Positions 15,356 to 22,880 are shown, numbered from the stretch's first letter. The stretch is 42,565 bases of DNA from Cyanobacteriota bacterium (GCA_025362325.1 JANYGO010000277.1:1-42565); one strand, 5' to 3'. Made by a program: numbers and translations. Notes: generated by a model from the sequence alone, not told the origin.

Positions 15356-15400
15356 CCTTAAAAGTTTTGTATCGAATCATGAATACAAAACCTTTAAGGT
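15356..15400. promoter_or_regulatory. Long imperfect inverted repeat upstream of the C39-type peptidase gene
   Basis: The core GTTTTGTAT (15365-15373) / ATACAAAAC (15384-15392) is perfect; the arms extend to about 17 bases with one bulge and one mismatch around a 10-base centre. There is no T-run in either direction, so it is more likely an operator or RNA element than a terminator. It lies 73 bp ahead of the ATG at 15473. Confidence 0.4.
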
Positions 15401-15472
15401 ACGGACGATCGGTAGAATTGCCGTAATTTTCTGAGACTATAAACTTGGAATCGTCGATCTGGGTAGGCAAGG

Positions 15473-16501
15473 ATGAAATTACAAAACTTTCTCAAGTCAA
15501 AAATTAGGTACGATGCCAAAGCGATCGCTGCTGACGACGAACTCAGCCGCCAAATTCAAAGTCGCCTCATCGATCTGGGTTTACTGAAACCTCCCGTAGA
15601 CGGCATCTTTGGCCCTCTTTCTACCGCCGCTCTCCACCGATTTCAAACCCTGATGAACTGCGGCGAACCGGGTTTTTTGGGAGCAATCACAGCCCAAAAG
15701 CTGATCGAAACCAAACCGGGGGACATTCCCACACCTCGCCCGATCCTGAAAGTCCTCAAAGACACCATTTTTAAATCAAAACCGCTGGCGTCTTCTCAAC
15801 TTCAGGACTCGGAAAAACAAGTAATCCCAGCGGGAAAAGAGTTTGAACTGCTGGCTTTTGCTCCGATTCGCGGTCATATTAGAGTTGCTCTGCGCAACGA
15901 GTCTTTCAAAGGTTCAGGGATTTGGTATGTTTACGGAGGACACGCTCAAGTTACTCTAGACGGCGTTCTGCTGTATCCCAAACCAAACCCGCCCACTGTC
16001 AGACTTGGCATTCCTTATCGATCGCAACTGGATAACTTGTACAATCCTACAGGTGCTTGCAATGTCACTTCCATAGCAATGTGTCTGGACTTTTTGAGAG
16101 TTCCCCGGCGCCAAAAAACCGGACAATATGAAGACGAACTCTACCAATATGCGATCGACAAAGGTTACAGTCGCTGGGAACCCACCGATTTAGCAAAGAT
16201 TGTTAAAGATTACGGCGCTCAAGATTACTTTACCGAGAATGCAACTATTGATGATGTTCAAGATTGGCTCGCCACCGGAAATCCTGCTGTCATCCACGGA
16301 TACTTCACATCCTTCGGTCACATTTTAGTTGTCGCAGGCTACGACAGCGACGGATTCTTCGTTCACGATCCCTATGGCGAATGGTTCCCCACCGGCTACG
16401 ACACAAGTGTTAGCGGTGCTTACTTGCATTATTCCTATCGCTTAATCCGCAGCGTCTGTATGGCTGACGGAAATTTTTGGGTGCATTTTATCTCGAAGTA
16501 G
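15473..16501 (+). CDS. Peptidoglycan-binding domain plus C39-like cysteine peptidase
   Basis: 342 residues. Residues about 24-85 form a PG_binding_1 helical repeat (LSRQIQSRLIDLGLLKPPVDGIFGPLSTAALHRFQ). Residues about 100-180 look like a small beta (SH3-like) domain. The C-terminal 165 residues form a papain-like C39_2 domain: C196 in TGACNVTSIAMCLDFL, H283 in SFGHILVVAGYD and D299 in VHDPYGEW as the catalytic triad. Usual partners of such domains act on cell-wall peptides or process peptides. No signal peptide is seen, which is odd for a wall enzyme. The gene is alone between the 15.36 kb inverted repeat and a heptamer array. Confidence 0.87.
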   Translation: MKLQNFLKSKIRYDAKAIAADDELSRQIQSRLIDLGLLKPPVDGIFGPLSTAALHRFQTLMNCGEPGFLGAITAQKLIETKPGDIPTPRPILKVLKDTIFKSKPLASSQLQDSEKQVIPAGKEFELLAFAPIRGHIRVALRNESFKGSGIWYVYGGHAQVTLDGVLLYPKPNPPTVRLGIPYRSQLDNLYNPTGACNVTSIAMCLDFLRVPRRQKTGQYEDELYQYAIDKGYSRWEPTDLAKIVKDYGAQDYFTENATIDDVQDWLATGNPAVIHGYFTSFGHILVVAGYDSDGFFVHDPYGEWFPTGYDTSVSGAYLHYSYRLIRSVCMADGNFWVHFISK

Positions 16502-16508
16502 TCATTAG

Positions 16509-16606
16509 TTAGTGGTTATTTGTTAGCGGTTATTTGTTAGCGGTTATTTGTTAGTGGTTGTTTGTTAGTGGTTGTTTGTTAGTGGTTATTTGTTAGTGGT
16601 TATTTG
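16509..16606. repeat. Heptamer tandem array, 14 units
   Basis: Alternating TTAGTGG (or TTAGCGG) and TTATTTG (or TTGTTTG) fill 98 bp exactly. It belongs to the short tandemly repeated heptamer class known in filamentous cyanobacteria. An inverted array follows at 16754. Confidence 0.9.
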
Positions 16607-16753
16607 TAGAACTTACGCAAGGGCGCTTTGCAAGGGTTTGATATTCATACTTTACTTGCCGAAGCTAGGGTCGGCATTCATTCAGAATGACATCATTAGA
16701 TTGAAATGCGTAAATTCTATATGGGTTAAGTTATTAGTTATTATTTGTTATTA

Positions 16754-16816
16754 CCACTAACAAATAACCACTAACAAATAACCAATAACAAATAACCAAT
16801 AACCAATAACCACTAA
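16754..16816. repeat. Heptamer tandem array, 9 units, inverted relative to 16509-16606
   Basis: CCACTAA, CAAATAA and CCAATAA units, the reverse complement of the preceding array's units. Together the two can pair into a long stem around about 150 bp. The last unit contains the stop codon of nadC (CTA at 16813-16815 on the plus strand). Confidence 0.9.
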
Positions 16817-17673
16817 CTATTAATTTTCATGCTCAAATCCAGCCAAGTCGATCGCGTAATGGGAGCACTGGTAGAAATATAGTCAACTCCGGTTTCCGCT
16901 ACACTTCTAATTGTTTCTAAAGTAACATTCCCGGAAGCTTCAATTTTCACCCGATCGCTCTTTTGACGAATTATTGCTACAGCCTGCCGCATCAAATCGA
17001 AGGACATATTATCTAACATGATAATATCCGCCTTGTGCTGCAAAGCTGTCTCCACCTCAGCCAGAGTTTCGGTTTCGACTTCGATCGTCAGCGGATAGGG
17101 GATAGAATTGCGAATAAGGGCGATCGCCTCGGCAATTCCCCCAGCCGCCGCAATGTGATTGTCTTTAATCATCACCGCGTCATCTAGTCCCATCCGGTGA
17201 TTGCAAGCACCGCCGATTTGAGTCGCGTATTTTTCCAACAATCTCAATCCGGGCGTTGTCTTGCGCGTATCTACCAATTGCACTGGTAAATCGGCAATTT
17301 TGTCAACATATTTCCGAGTCAAAGTAGCGATGCCGCTCAAACGCATTGCCAAGTTTAATGCTACTCTTTCTCCGGTTAGCAGCGCATTGAAATTGCCGGA
17401 AATCTCGGCGATTACTTCTCCTTTTCCGCACAGTTTCCCTTCGGGTACTTGGGGGATGAAACTGAGGGTGCTGTCTAAAAGTTTAAAAGTGCGATCGGCG
17501 ATCGGCAATCCGGCAATGACTCCCGCTTCTTTGACTATCCATTTAGCGCTACCCTGGATGCTGTTTGCGGGAAATAAGGCCGATGTTGTGCGATCGCCCC
17601 TACCGATATCTTCTAGTAGCCAGTTGTGCAATAGGGAGTCTAAAACTATCCAAGGTGGCAATATTGCTGTCAT
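16813..17673 (-). CDS. nadC: Nicotinate-nucleotide pyrophosphorylase (quinolinate phosphoribosyltransferase)
   Basis: 286 residues from the ATG at 17671-17673; the frame runs upstream but MTAILPPWIVLDSLLHNWLLEDIGRGDRTT fits the family start. It converts quinolinate and PRPP to nicotinate mononucleotide in de novo NAD synthesis. Visible landmarks: EDIGRGDRTT, LTGERVALNLAMRLSGIATLTRKYV, DTRKTTPGLRLLEKYA, GG..NHRMGLDDAVMIKDNHI and the barrel end IEASGNVTLETIRSVAETGVDYISTSAPI. All catalytic basic residues of these motifs are present. Standard length. Single gene, with a stop codon supplied by a heptamer array. Confidence 0.96.
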   Translation of the reverse strand: MTAILPPWIVLDSLLHNWLLEDIGRGDRTTSALFPANSIQGSAKWIVKEAGVIAGLPIADRTFKLLDSTLSFIPQVPEGKLCGKGEVIAEISGNFNALLTGERVALNLAMRLSGIATLTRKYVDKIADLPVQLVDTRKTTPGLRLLEKYATQIGGACNHRMGLDDAVMIKDNHIAAAGGIAEAIALIRNSIPYPLTIEVETETLAEVETALQHKADIIMLDNMSFDLMRQAVAIIRQKSDRVKIEASGNVTLETIRSVAETGVDYISTSAPITRSTWLDLSMKINS

Positions 17674-17853
17674 GTTTTCTTTGTTATTCCTGCTATTAGG
17701 AACGATAGTCGATCGCACAATTTTAGGCAAGTTGCAGAATGATGATGGTGTGAGTGCGATTTTGGGCGATCGCACGACATAACGGGCTATTCTGTTGCTG
17801 ACATTGGGTTTTGGTGGTTTAATGGAGTGGATGGGCGATCGTGAGTAGAAACA

Positions 17854-18057
17854 ATGATACAGCCAGTCATTTTAGAAAAATTAGCAGAACTCCCTGAGTC
17901 TCTTCAGACAGAAGTCCTTCATTATATTGAGTTTTTGATTGAAAAGCAGGCGAAAAACTTAAGTCAAGAAAAGCCGACAAAGCGAGGCGGACTTGGCATT
18001 TGGAAAGGTAAAATCTGGATGTCTGATGATTTTGATGAACCTCTCGACGATTTATAG
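17854..18057 (+). CDS. DUF2281-type antitoxin, without a toxin beside it
   Basis: 67 residues. MIQPVILEKLAELPESLQTEVLHYIEFLIEK is the DUF2281 N-terminal helix pair; the tail RGGLGIWKGKIWMSDDFDEPLDDL is the common C-terminal toxin-binding strand (GIWKGKIWMSDDFD). Such genes normally precede a PIN-domain toxin; here the next gene is an unrelated HNH-type protein 96 bp on. No PIN remnant was found in the spacer. It is probably an orphan antitoxin or a survivor of a decayed pair. Confidence 0.85.
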   Translation: MIQPVILEKLAELPESLQTEVLHYIEFLIEKQAKNLSQEKPTKRGGLGIWKGKIWMSDDFDEPLDDL

Positions 18058-18153
18058 AAAGTTTTCTATGAGCATCAGTCTCATTTCTGACCACCATCGA
18101 AAAATAAGTTATAATTATTTTAGTACACTTTTTCAAAATCCTGTTTTATCTCT

Positions 18154-19470
18154 ATGAATTGCTTTAAAGAGTTAACTGGAAGAGCCTCGGAGTTAAAATT
18201 ATGCTTTTATTGCTCCAATTCACTTCCGGCATCAAGCCAAGAACACATATTTAATGCTTCTTGGGCGGGTTCCCATCAAACAGGACAACTAATTTGTAAT
18301 GAGTGCAACCAAAGTTTTTCAAGAGTTGATAAAGCATTTTTAATCTACACAAGTGCGATCATGAATGCTTGGTCATTTAAAGGCAAGCGTCACCAGTCAA
18401 TACCTATCATTAGTAGATTGGAAGGTAACTATTTGATTGAGGCAGGGGCAAAACTAAGACTTAAGGAGCCGTTGATTGAGACAGAGACTCAACCTAATGG
18501 ACAAATCAAGTCAAAAATTTCCTTTAATTCGCGGGGAGAAGCCAAACGCTGGTTAAAAGGTCATGCGGAGTCATATTTAGGAAAAGTTTTGAGCCAAGAA
18601 GAGCAAGACGAGATAATTAGGCAAGCAAAGCTTCGATCGGAAGACGCACAACCACAGAAGGCTTCAGCGAATCTTAATCTTCAAGAACAGTACCGTTCAG
18701 CCGCACACACAATATTGAAGTGTTTAGGCTTTTTCATCCCTGATTTGGTTTGCCATGAGCAAACTAAGGAAGTTCGCGAATTTGCCCGCTATGATCGGGG
18801 TGATTGGCAGCTATTTGCAGTTGAAGCGGAACAGCATTTTTCTTTAGCTGATCAACCTGTGAGCTTATTAGGAGTTCATCACAATTCGGTAGAAATTTAC
18901 TGGTGTTCCTATTTGAGAATGGTGATTGGAGTTGTGACAATTCTTAATCGTGTTAAAAGAGCAGTTGTAATAGCCAAAGACTATTCAGGTCCAGATAGGA
19001 TTTTATATGTTTGTGAAGACACGCATGGTTCTGGAAAGCCTCCTAGTGCATTTCAAGCAGAAATAAATTCACAAGACTTCTCTCTACTTATTATTAGGAT
19101 TCAGTATTTTGCCTCCCAAACTAGGATTAATCACGTTTTTCAGAGCGAACTTTCAGGGCTTACAACTATTTACTATCCCATAGATGCTCTTACAGCCAAG
19201 CTCATAAAAACGATTGAGGAAGTAAATCAAATTAGTGTGCAAGTTGATGAGAATATTGTCGAGAAATATCGAGAAGCTTTCCTAGATTTATTCACTAATC
19301 TGGGTAAGGTTTTAGGAAAATCGATAGACTTAGATAAAGTTTTATCAAAAATGTCAGATTATGGATTTGAAACTTTAACCCACAGATTTGCTGGTAGAAA
19401 GTGTAGTGACAAGGAGTTTGAATTTTCTGTAGTAAAATTTTTAAAAAATGTTCTGAATGAATTTGAGTGA
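18154..19470 (+). CDS. HNH-like (HNH_5 pattern) protein with unknown C-terminal region
   Basis: 438 residues. The N-terminal 60 residues carry paired zinc knuckles and the HNH core: CFYCSNSLPASSQEHIFNASWAGSHQTGQLICNECNQSFSRVDKAF, that is CxxC, then EHIF in place of the first His, then CxxCN. This is the pattern of restriction-associated HNH_5 proteins. The other 370 residues are not recognised; they are helical and strand-mixed with no obvious second catalytic motif. A defence or mobile-element role is possible but unproven. AT-rich codon use compared with housekeeping neighbours suggests transfer. Confidence 0.75.
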   Translation: MNCFKELTGRASELKLCFYCSNSLPASSQEHIFNASWAGSHQTGQLICNECNQSFSRVDKAFLIYTSAIMNAWSFKGKRHQSIPIISRLEGNYLIEAGAKLRLKEPLIETETQPNGQIKSKISFNSRGEAKRWLKGHAESYLGKVLSQEEQDEIIRQAKLRSEDAQPQKASANLNLQEQYRSAAHTILKCLGFFIPDLVCHEQTKEVREFARYDRGDWQLFAVEAEQHFSLADQPVSLLGVHHNSVEIYWCSYLRMVIGVVTILNRVKRAVVIAKDYSGPDRILYVCEDTHGSGKPPSAFQAEINSQDFSLLIIRIQYFASQTRINHVFQSELSGLTTIYYPIDALTAKLIKTIEEVNQISVQVDENIVEKYREAFLDLFTNLGKVLGKSIDLDKVLSKMSDYGFETLTHRFAGRKCSDKEFEFSVVKFLKNVLNEFE

Positions 19471-20002
19471 CTTAGGATAAATCGAAAAGCTTTACCTCTA
19501 TCAGTATCCTGACGACCCATATAGGTGCAGAGAAAGGGTGACGACATCTGCGCGTTTTTTGATAGTGCAGCGGGTATCCTGTTGACAAAGTTGGGTATTC
19601 GTGCTTTAATGGAGCAATACGGTTTAAATAAAACACTCATAAAAACAAAGCCGTGTAAAAAATAGATACTACGATTGCTTCGCTATTGGCTCGCAATGAC
19701 AAAAAAACATTAACTGAACCATATTGCTTTAATGGGGTGGGTTTGTTTGAGTTTTAAGAAATATTTGCAACGCAGATATATTATATCTAATAACATAGCC
19801 TTCTTATTTTCGGTGGCTCATGTGCTTAAACAGGAGCGGGTAAGATGATTTTCATACAAAGAAAGCAAAACCATGAAGCTACAGTTGCAATAATTCAGTA
19901 ACAATATTTGTCCTAATAACCCTTGTTACGTGTTACATTTTGAAAAATACTTTAAGTGCGACTGGTGACTATTTTTAAGCAATACAAAAAGGAGCAGTAA
20001 TT
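19471..20002. other. 532 bp spacer, no gene seen
   Basis: AT-rich, with two weakly related stretches ending in AGCAATACGG and CATATTGC-type words around 19605-19735, which look like fragments of a dispersed sequence. The last 25 bases hold the ribosome site for 20003. No RNA gene is recognised. Confidence 0.5.
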
Positions 20003-20263
20003 GTGCAAAGAGAACTCAAAAAGATGACTGTCAAAATCCTGAAAGAAGGAGATCAAGTCATCAACGTTTGGTCAGGTGATTCGAGTTATTTTATCGCCGT
20101 TAAACAACAGAGTGGGGAGGTTTGTGTTTATTCCGTAACACTAGACGAAGAAAAAAAACCGAGACTTAGTAGAAATTCGCCTTTAACAATTGCGTTTGGC
20201 GAGGGTGAGATAGAGTCAATATTTAGCACGGAAACCGGAGATGTTAGAGTAATTACTGACTGA
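20003..20263 (+). CDS. Unrecognised 86-residue protein
   Basis: GTG start at 20003, supported by AAAGGAG about 8 bases upstream. Small, mostly beta-strand (VKILKEGDQVINVWSGDSSYFIAVKQQSGEVCVYSVTLDEE), with an acidic C-terminal half. Not recognised. It is the first of three tightly spaced genes ending in an HNH nuclease (gaps 26 bp and an 8 bp overlap). Confidence 0.6.
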   Translation: MQRELKKMTVKILKEGDQVINVWSGDSSYFIAVKQQSGEVCVYSVTLDEEKKPRLSRNSPLTIAFGEGEIESIFSTETGDVRVITD

Positions 20264-20289
20264 TAAAAAAATAGAAAATACAGGTTGTT

Positions 20290-20493
20290 ATGGCGAAAAA
20301 ATCTGACAGAAATCGGGCTATCAACGCAAAAATTGACAACTTGACTCCTGAAGAGCAAGAGCAACTTAGTGACGCTATCAGAATAGCTAAAAGGAAGATT
20401 GCACCCGATGCCAGATCTACAGTTGTTGAATATGAGCAGGGCAAGTTACCTTCTTCCCCATCTCAAAATCAACTTGAAGGACAGGATGATTAA
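20290..20493 (+). CDS. Unrecognised 67-residue charged protein
   Basis: Small, highly charged (LTPEEQEQLSDAIRIAKRKIAPDARS), possibly a DNA- or partner-binding helix. It overlaps the start of the downstream HNH gene by 8 bp, a layout often seen in toxin/antidote or nuclease modules. No family recognised. Confidence 0.55.
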   Translation: MAKKSDRNRAINAKIDNLTPEEQEQLSDAIRIAKRKIAPDARSTVVEYEQGKLPSSPSQNQLEGQDD

Positions 20494-20752
20494 AGCAGTT
20501 TATTTTGGGAGTAATATTTTTATGGGACAAAAGAGACCATACGAACACCAAAAAGCGCAGAAGGAAGTTAAGGAGTTAGAGTCTTATCAATGTATGGTGT
20601 GTTGGGAAGTCAACCCTAAAGCTCACGGTCATCACCTGATTCCGTATAGTGAAGGAGGTTCCGCCGCAATGCAAAATATGATGACACTTTGTCCTTCGTG
20701 CCATACCAAGTATCATAACGGTGAACTAAAAATCGATATTCATAGGTTTTGA
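20486..20752 (+). CDS. HNH endonuclease, small
   Basis: 88 residues from the ATG at 20486, which has GAAGGA six bases upstream and overlaps the previous stop; an ATG at 20522 (MGQKRPYEHQ) is the alternative. The HNH core is complete: CMVCWEVNPKAHGHHLIPYSEGGSAAMQNMMTLCPSCHTKYHNGEL, with CxxC, HHLIP, N in MQNM, CPxCH and a final His. A beta-beta-alpha metal nuclease fold is expected. Target unknown. With its two small neighbours it forms a compact three-gene unit. Confidence 0.85.
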   Translation: MIKAVYFGSNIFMGQKRPYEHQKAQKEVKELESYQCMVCWEVNPKAHGHHLIPYSEGGSAAMQNMMTLCPSCHTKYHNGELKIDIHRF

Positions 20753-20771
20753 TACGGATCGCCGCTCGTTA

Positions 20772-20833
20772 CGATCGCCCACTATTGACTGCTAAAATTA
20801 AGGGCGATCGCCTGTGATGGTTGTGTTAAAATA
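20772..20833 (+). repeat. Left direct repeat flanking the PIN module
   Basis: 62 bp, from CGATCGCCCACTATTGACTG to TTGTGTTAAAATA. Matched by 21580-21640 with a one-base gap and a few changes. It contains a HIP1 site in the same relative place in both copies. Confidence 0.85.
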
Positions 20834-20897
20834 TGGTTCGAGTCCCCCGCAATTCTAGCTTATTTGAAAACAGTCATTAAAACATTACATAACCATC

Positions 20898-21125
20898 ATG
20901 CAAACCAAAACGATCGCAATTCGCGTTAATGCAGAGGTTGCCAGAATCTTTGAGGCTGCTTCTGAAGAAGAGCGTCGTAAATTAGAGGCATTACTTAGCC
21001 TGAAACTTAGCGAGGCAACTCGACGCAAAAGACCCCTAGAGGAGGTAATGAGTGAGATGAGTCGGAATGCTCGATCGCGAGGATTGACCCCAGAAATTTT
21101 GGATTCAATTCTTTTTGATGAGTAA
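20898..21125 (+). CDS. Antitoxin of a PIN-domain pair
   Basis: 75 residues. MQTKTIAIRVNAEVARIFEAASEEERRKLEALLSLKLSEATRR looks like a ribbon-helix-helix-like DNA-binding start with helical extension, and LEEVMSEMSRNARSRGLTPEILDSILFDE is the toxin-wrapping tail common in antitoxins next to COG1569 PIN toxins. Its end overlaps the PIN gene start (ATGAGTAA), implying coupling. Likely represses its own operon together with the toxin. Confidence 0.82.
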   Translation: MQTKTIAIRVNAEVARIFEAASEEERRKLEALLSLKLSEATRRKRPLEEVMSEMSRNARSRGLTPEILDSILFDE

Positions 21126-21537
21126 GATGCGCTACGTTTTTGATACAAATGCAATTGTCAGTGCGATTCTGTTTGATAACAGTAAACCCGATCGCGCCCT
21201 TCGATATGCTTTAGCAAATGGAGAGGTGTTACTATCACTTGACCTGCTAGAAGAATTGAATGAGGTATTGGGTCGCGAAAAATTTAATCGATATGTTACA
21301 AGTGAAGAAAGGGAGGAATTTTTAGCAGCCTTGGTGGACAGGGCGGTTCTGGTGGAGATAATTGACAATGTGCAAGAGTGTCGAGATCCAAAAGATGACA
21401 AGGTTTTGGAGTTGGCCTTAAATGGAGAAGCGAACTATATCATCACTGGTGACAGGGATTTGCTCGTATTGCACCCATTTCGTGGTGTGGTGGTAATCAC
21501 AGCAGACGAGTTTTTGAAGACGATCGAATCTGAGTAG
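21118..21537 (+). CDS. PIN-domain toxin (COG1569 type)
   Basis: 139 residues from the ATG at 21118 (an ATG at 21127, MRYVFDTN, is also possible). PIN ribonuclease features: first Asp in YVFDTNAIVSAILF, Glu in DLLEELNEVL, central acidic cluster CRDPKDDKVLELAL and the late YIITGDRDLL with two Asp. These acidic residues hold the metal used to cut RNA. The overlap with the antitoxin is 8 bp. The whole pair is bracketed by direct repeats at 20772 and 21580. Confidence 0.9.
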   Translation: MSKMRYVFDTNAIVSAILFDNSKPDRALRYALANGEVLLSLDLLEELNEVLGREKFNRYVTSEEREEFLAALVDRAVLVEIIDNVQECRDPKDDKVLELALNGEANYIITGDRDLLVLHPFRGVVVITADEFLKTIESE

Positions 21538-21579
21538 TCTCTGTGGCTCAACTTTGCCATTATACCACTAGGAAAAAGG

Positions 21580-21640
21580 CGATCGCCCACTCTTGACTGC
21601 TCAAATAAGGGCGATCGCTTGTGATGATTGTGTTAAAATA
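21580..21640 (+). repeat. Right direct repeat flanking the PIN module
   Basis: 61 bp, matching 20772-20833 (see there). After it begins the tail of the convergent HigA gene. Confidence 0.85.
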
Positions 21641-21693
21641 AAGACGACTGAAAGAGGCAACTATTATGACTATTCGTGAGATCGCGATCGCAC

Positions 21694-22092
21694 TTAAAGA
21701 AACAAACTAATATCAACTTGGAAAAAATCAGCTAATTTCCTGGCTTCATTTATTTCGATCGCCCTTCCGCTAACAAAAACTTGATCAACCTCTGTTTCCG
21801 TTCCCAAAACTGGAATCAAATCAGATTTGTCCAAATGTCTCGCATCCATTAAATGTTGCAACATTGAACCAGCATTTCCTGCGGGAATTGGATAATTTTC
21901 AGATTCAAATTTTTCAATCAGCGTTATCAAAAGCTCCAGAAATAGCTCTGACTCCAGCGATCGCATAGGGGCGTGTTCCAGTTCGCAAGCGAGGGCGATC
22001 GCAGCATCATTTTCTGCTTCATTGGCGATCGGTTTTGGTTGATAGCGAACAAGTAAATCTGTATAAGATTTTGCATCAAAAGTACGGATCAT
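21694..22092 (-). CDS. higA: HigA-type antitoxin
   Basis: 132 residues from the ATG at 22090-22092 (MIRTFDAKSYTDLLVRYQPKPI), in agreement with the family start; two upstream in-frame ATGs exist at 22104 and 22113. The N-terminal toxin-binding part is followed by a helix-turn-helix at the C-terminus: GSMLQHLMDARHLDKSDLIPVLGTETEVDQVFVSGRAIEINEARKLADFFQVD, in the HTH_3-like COG5499 pattern. It binds HigB and the operator. It overlaps higB by 17 bp; toxin before antitoxin is the usual higBA order. Confidence 0.88.
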   Translation of the reverse strand: MIRTFDAKSYTDLLVRYQPKPIANEAENDAAIALACELEHAPMRSLESELFLELLITLIEKFESENYPIPAGNAGSMLQHLMDARHLDKSDLIPVLGTETEVDQVFVSGRAIEINEARKLADFFQVDISLFL

Positions 22093-22375
22093 TTTTCCAC
22101 TCATCCTTATCATACTCAGCGTGAGTCAGAACATATTTGATGTAGATTCTTTGAGAAACATAAACCAAATCAACAATCAGCCGATATCGATTTCCCTTAA
22201 TATTAAATACGGTAAAATTTCCGACTGACTCAGCTTTTGGATAAATCTGCTGAACATCAATTAAGTTCTGCCATTGGGCTTTACTTGACACTCTATACCA
22301 GTCATAAAGTGCATCGCAGGAATCCGCATGGCTTTCACAGAAATCTCGCAAGATTTTTCGGCTGATAACACGCAT
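22076..22375 (-). CDS. higB: HigB-type mRNA interferase toxin
   Basis: 99 residues from the ATG at 22373-22375, preceded by AAGGG. The HigB_toxin family pattern is complete: MRVISRKILRDFCESHADSCDALYDWYRV, WQNLIDVQQIYPKAESVGNFTVFNIKGNRYRLIVDLVYVSQRIYIKYVLTHAEYDK. The RelE-like fold cuts mRNA on translating ribosomes; the C-terminal HAEYDK is a hallmark. It lies first in the pair. Confidence 0.92.
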   Translation of the reverse strand: MRVISRKILRDFCESHADSCDALYDWYRVSSKAQWQNLIDVQQIYPKAESVGNFTVFNIKGNRYRLIVDLVYVSQRIYIKYVLTHAEYDKDEWKNDPYF

Positions 22376-22455
22376 TTCACCCTTGTTTTCCAAACTACAC
22401 CAGATTTTGTTCTGGACTTACGCACTTCTTATATTATAAACATCTGTAAGTCACC

Positions 22456-22500
22456 AAAAAAACTAAAGCCCTTTTCCGTTGTTGCGGGAAAAGAGCTTTA
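22456..22500 (-). terminator. Rho-independent terminator of the 5S rRNA unit
   Basis: On the minus strand TAAAGCTCTTTTCC and GGAAAAGGGCTTTA form a 14 bp stem (one G-U) with a 9-base loop, followed by a T7 run. It lies just after the 3' end of the 5S gene. Confidence 0.9.
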
Positions 22501-22511
22501 ATTTATTATTA

Positions 22512-22629
22512 ACCTGGCACTGAGCTATTTTACCGGGCAGTGACCCGCCGAGTATCTTCGCCATAGCAACGTTTAACAACCGAGTTCGGGATGGATCGGA
22601 GTGGTTCCATTACATCATAAGCACCAGGA
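22512..22629 (-). rRNA. rrf: 5S ribosomal RNA, stand-alone copy
   Basis: About 118 nt, read on the minus strand. The 5' TCCTGGTGC and 3' AGTGCCAGG pair as the terminal helix. Inside are ATGGAACCACTCC, CATCCCGAACTCGG and GGTAAAATAGC, the universal 5S landmarks. It has its own promoter (TTGACA-N17-TAATTT) and terminator. Neither 23S nor tRNA sequence is next to it on either side; upstream lies a repeat region and a protein gene. It is therefore an extra or separated copy outside an rrn operon. End positions are accurate to a few bases. Confidence 0.95.
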
Positions 22630-22702
22630 AAGCTTTGAAAACTTTGAATCCTGTGTCTGCGTTAAATTTGATGCGCTGCATCTCTTTTGCTCGACATTCA
22701 TT

Positions 22703-22731
22703 AAATTACCAAACTCGCCTAAGTTTGTCAA
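22703..22731 (-). promoter_or_regulatory. Consensus promoter for the 5S unit
   Basis: Minus-strand TTGACA (22731-22726), a 17 bp spacer and TAATTT (22708-22703). Transcription would start near 22696, about 65 bases before the mature 5' end, so RNase processing is expected. Confidence 0.75.
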
Positions 22732-22775
22732 CCCCTTTTTGAAATATTTTTTGCCCCTTGGACGCATGGAAATCT

Positions 22776-22880
22776 AGAAACCAGGTTTCGACTTGGTTTC
22801 GACTACGCTCAACCACCGCAGTTCCCTGAGCGTAGTCGAAGGGTCGAAGGATCGAATGGTCGAAACCCGGTTTCTGTGGT
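22776..22880. repeat. Nested hairpin repeats between the 5S promoter and 22929
   Basis: TTCGACTACGCTCA (22798-22811) and TGAGCGTAGTCGAA (22827-22840) make a perfect 14 bp inverted repeat, inside outer AGAAACCAGGTTTCG / CGAAACCCGGTTTCT copies. Both are dispersed repeat families; no gene is seen here. Confidence 0.8.

Noticed and set aside
16572..16760. Open frame across the heptamer array
   Set aside because: It is made of repeat sequence and spacer; no ribosome site and no recognisable protein.
20835..20848. tRNA T-arm-like word GGTTCGAGTCCCCC
   Set aside because: No matching acceptor stem, anticodon arm or D-arm lies within 90 bp on either side, so it is at most a tRNA fragment or chance.
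22512..22629. End of a full rrn operon
   Set aside because: The upstream 1.4 kb on the same strand holds repeats and protein genes with no 23S sequence.
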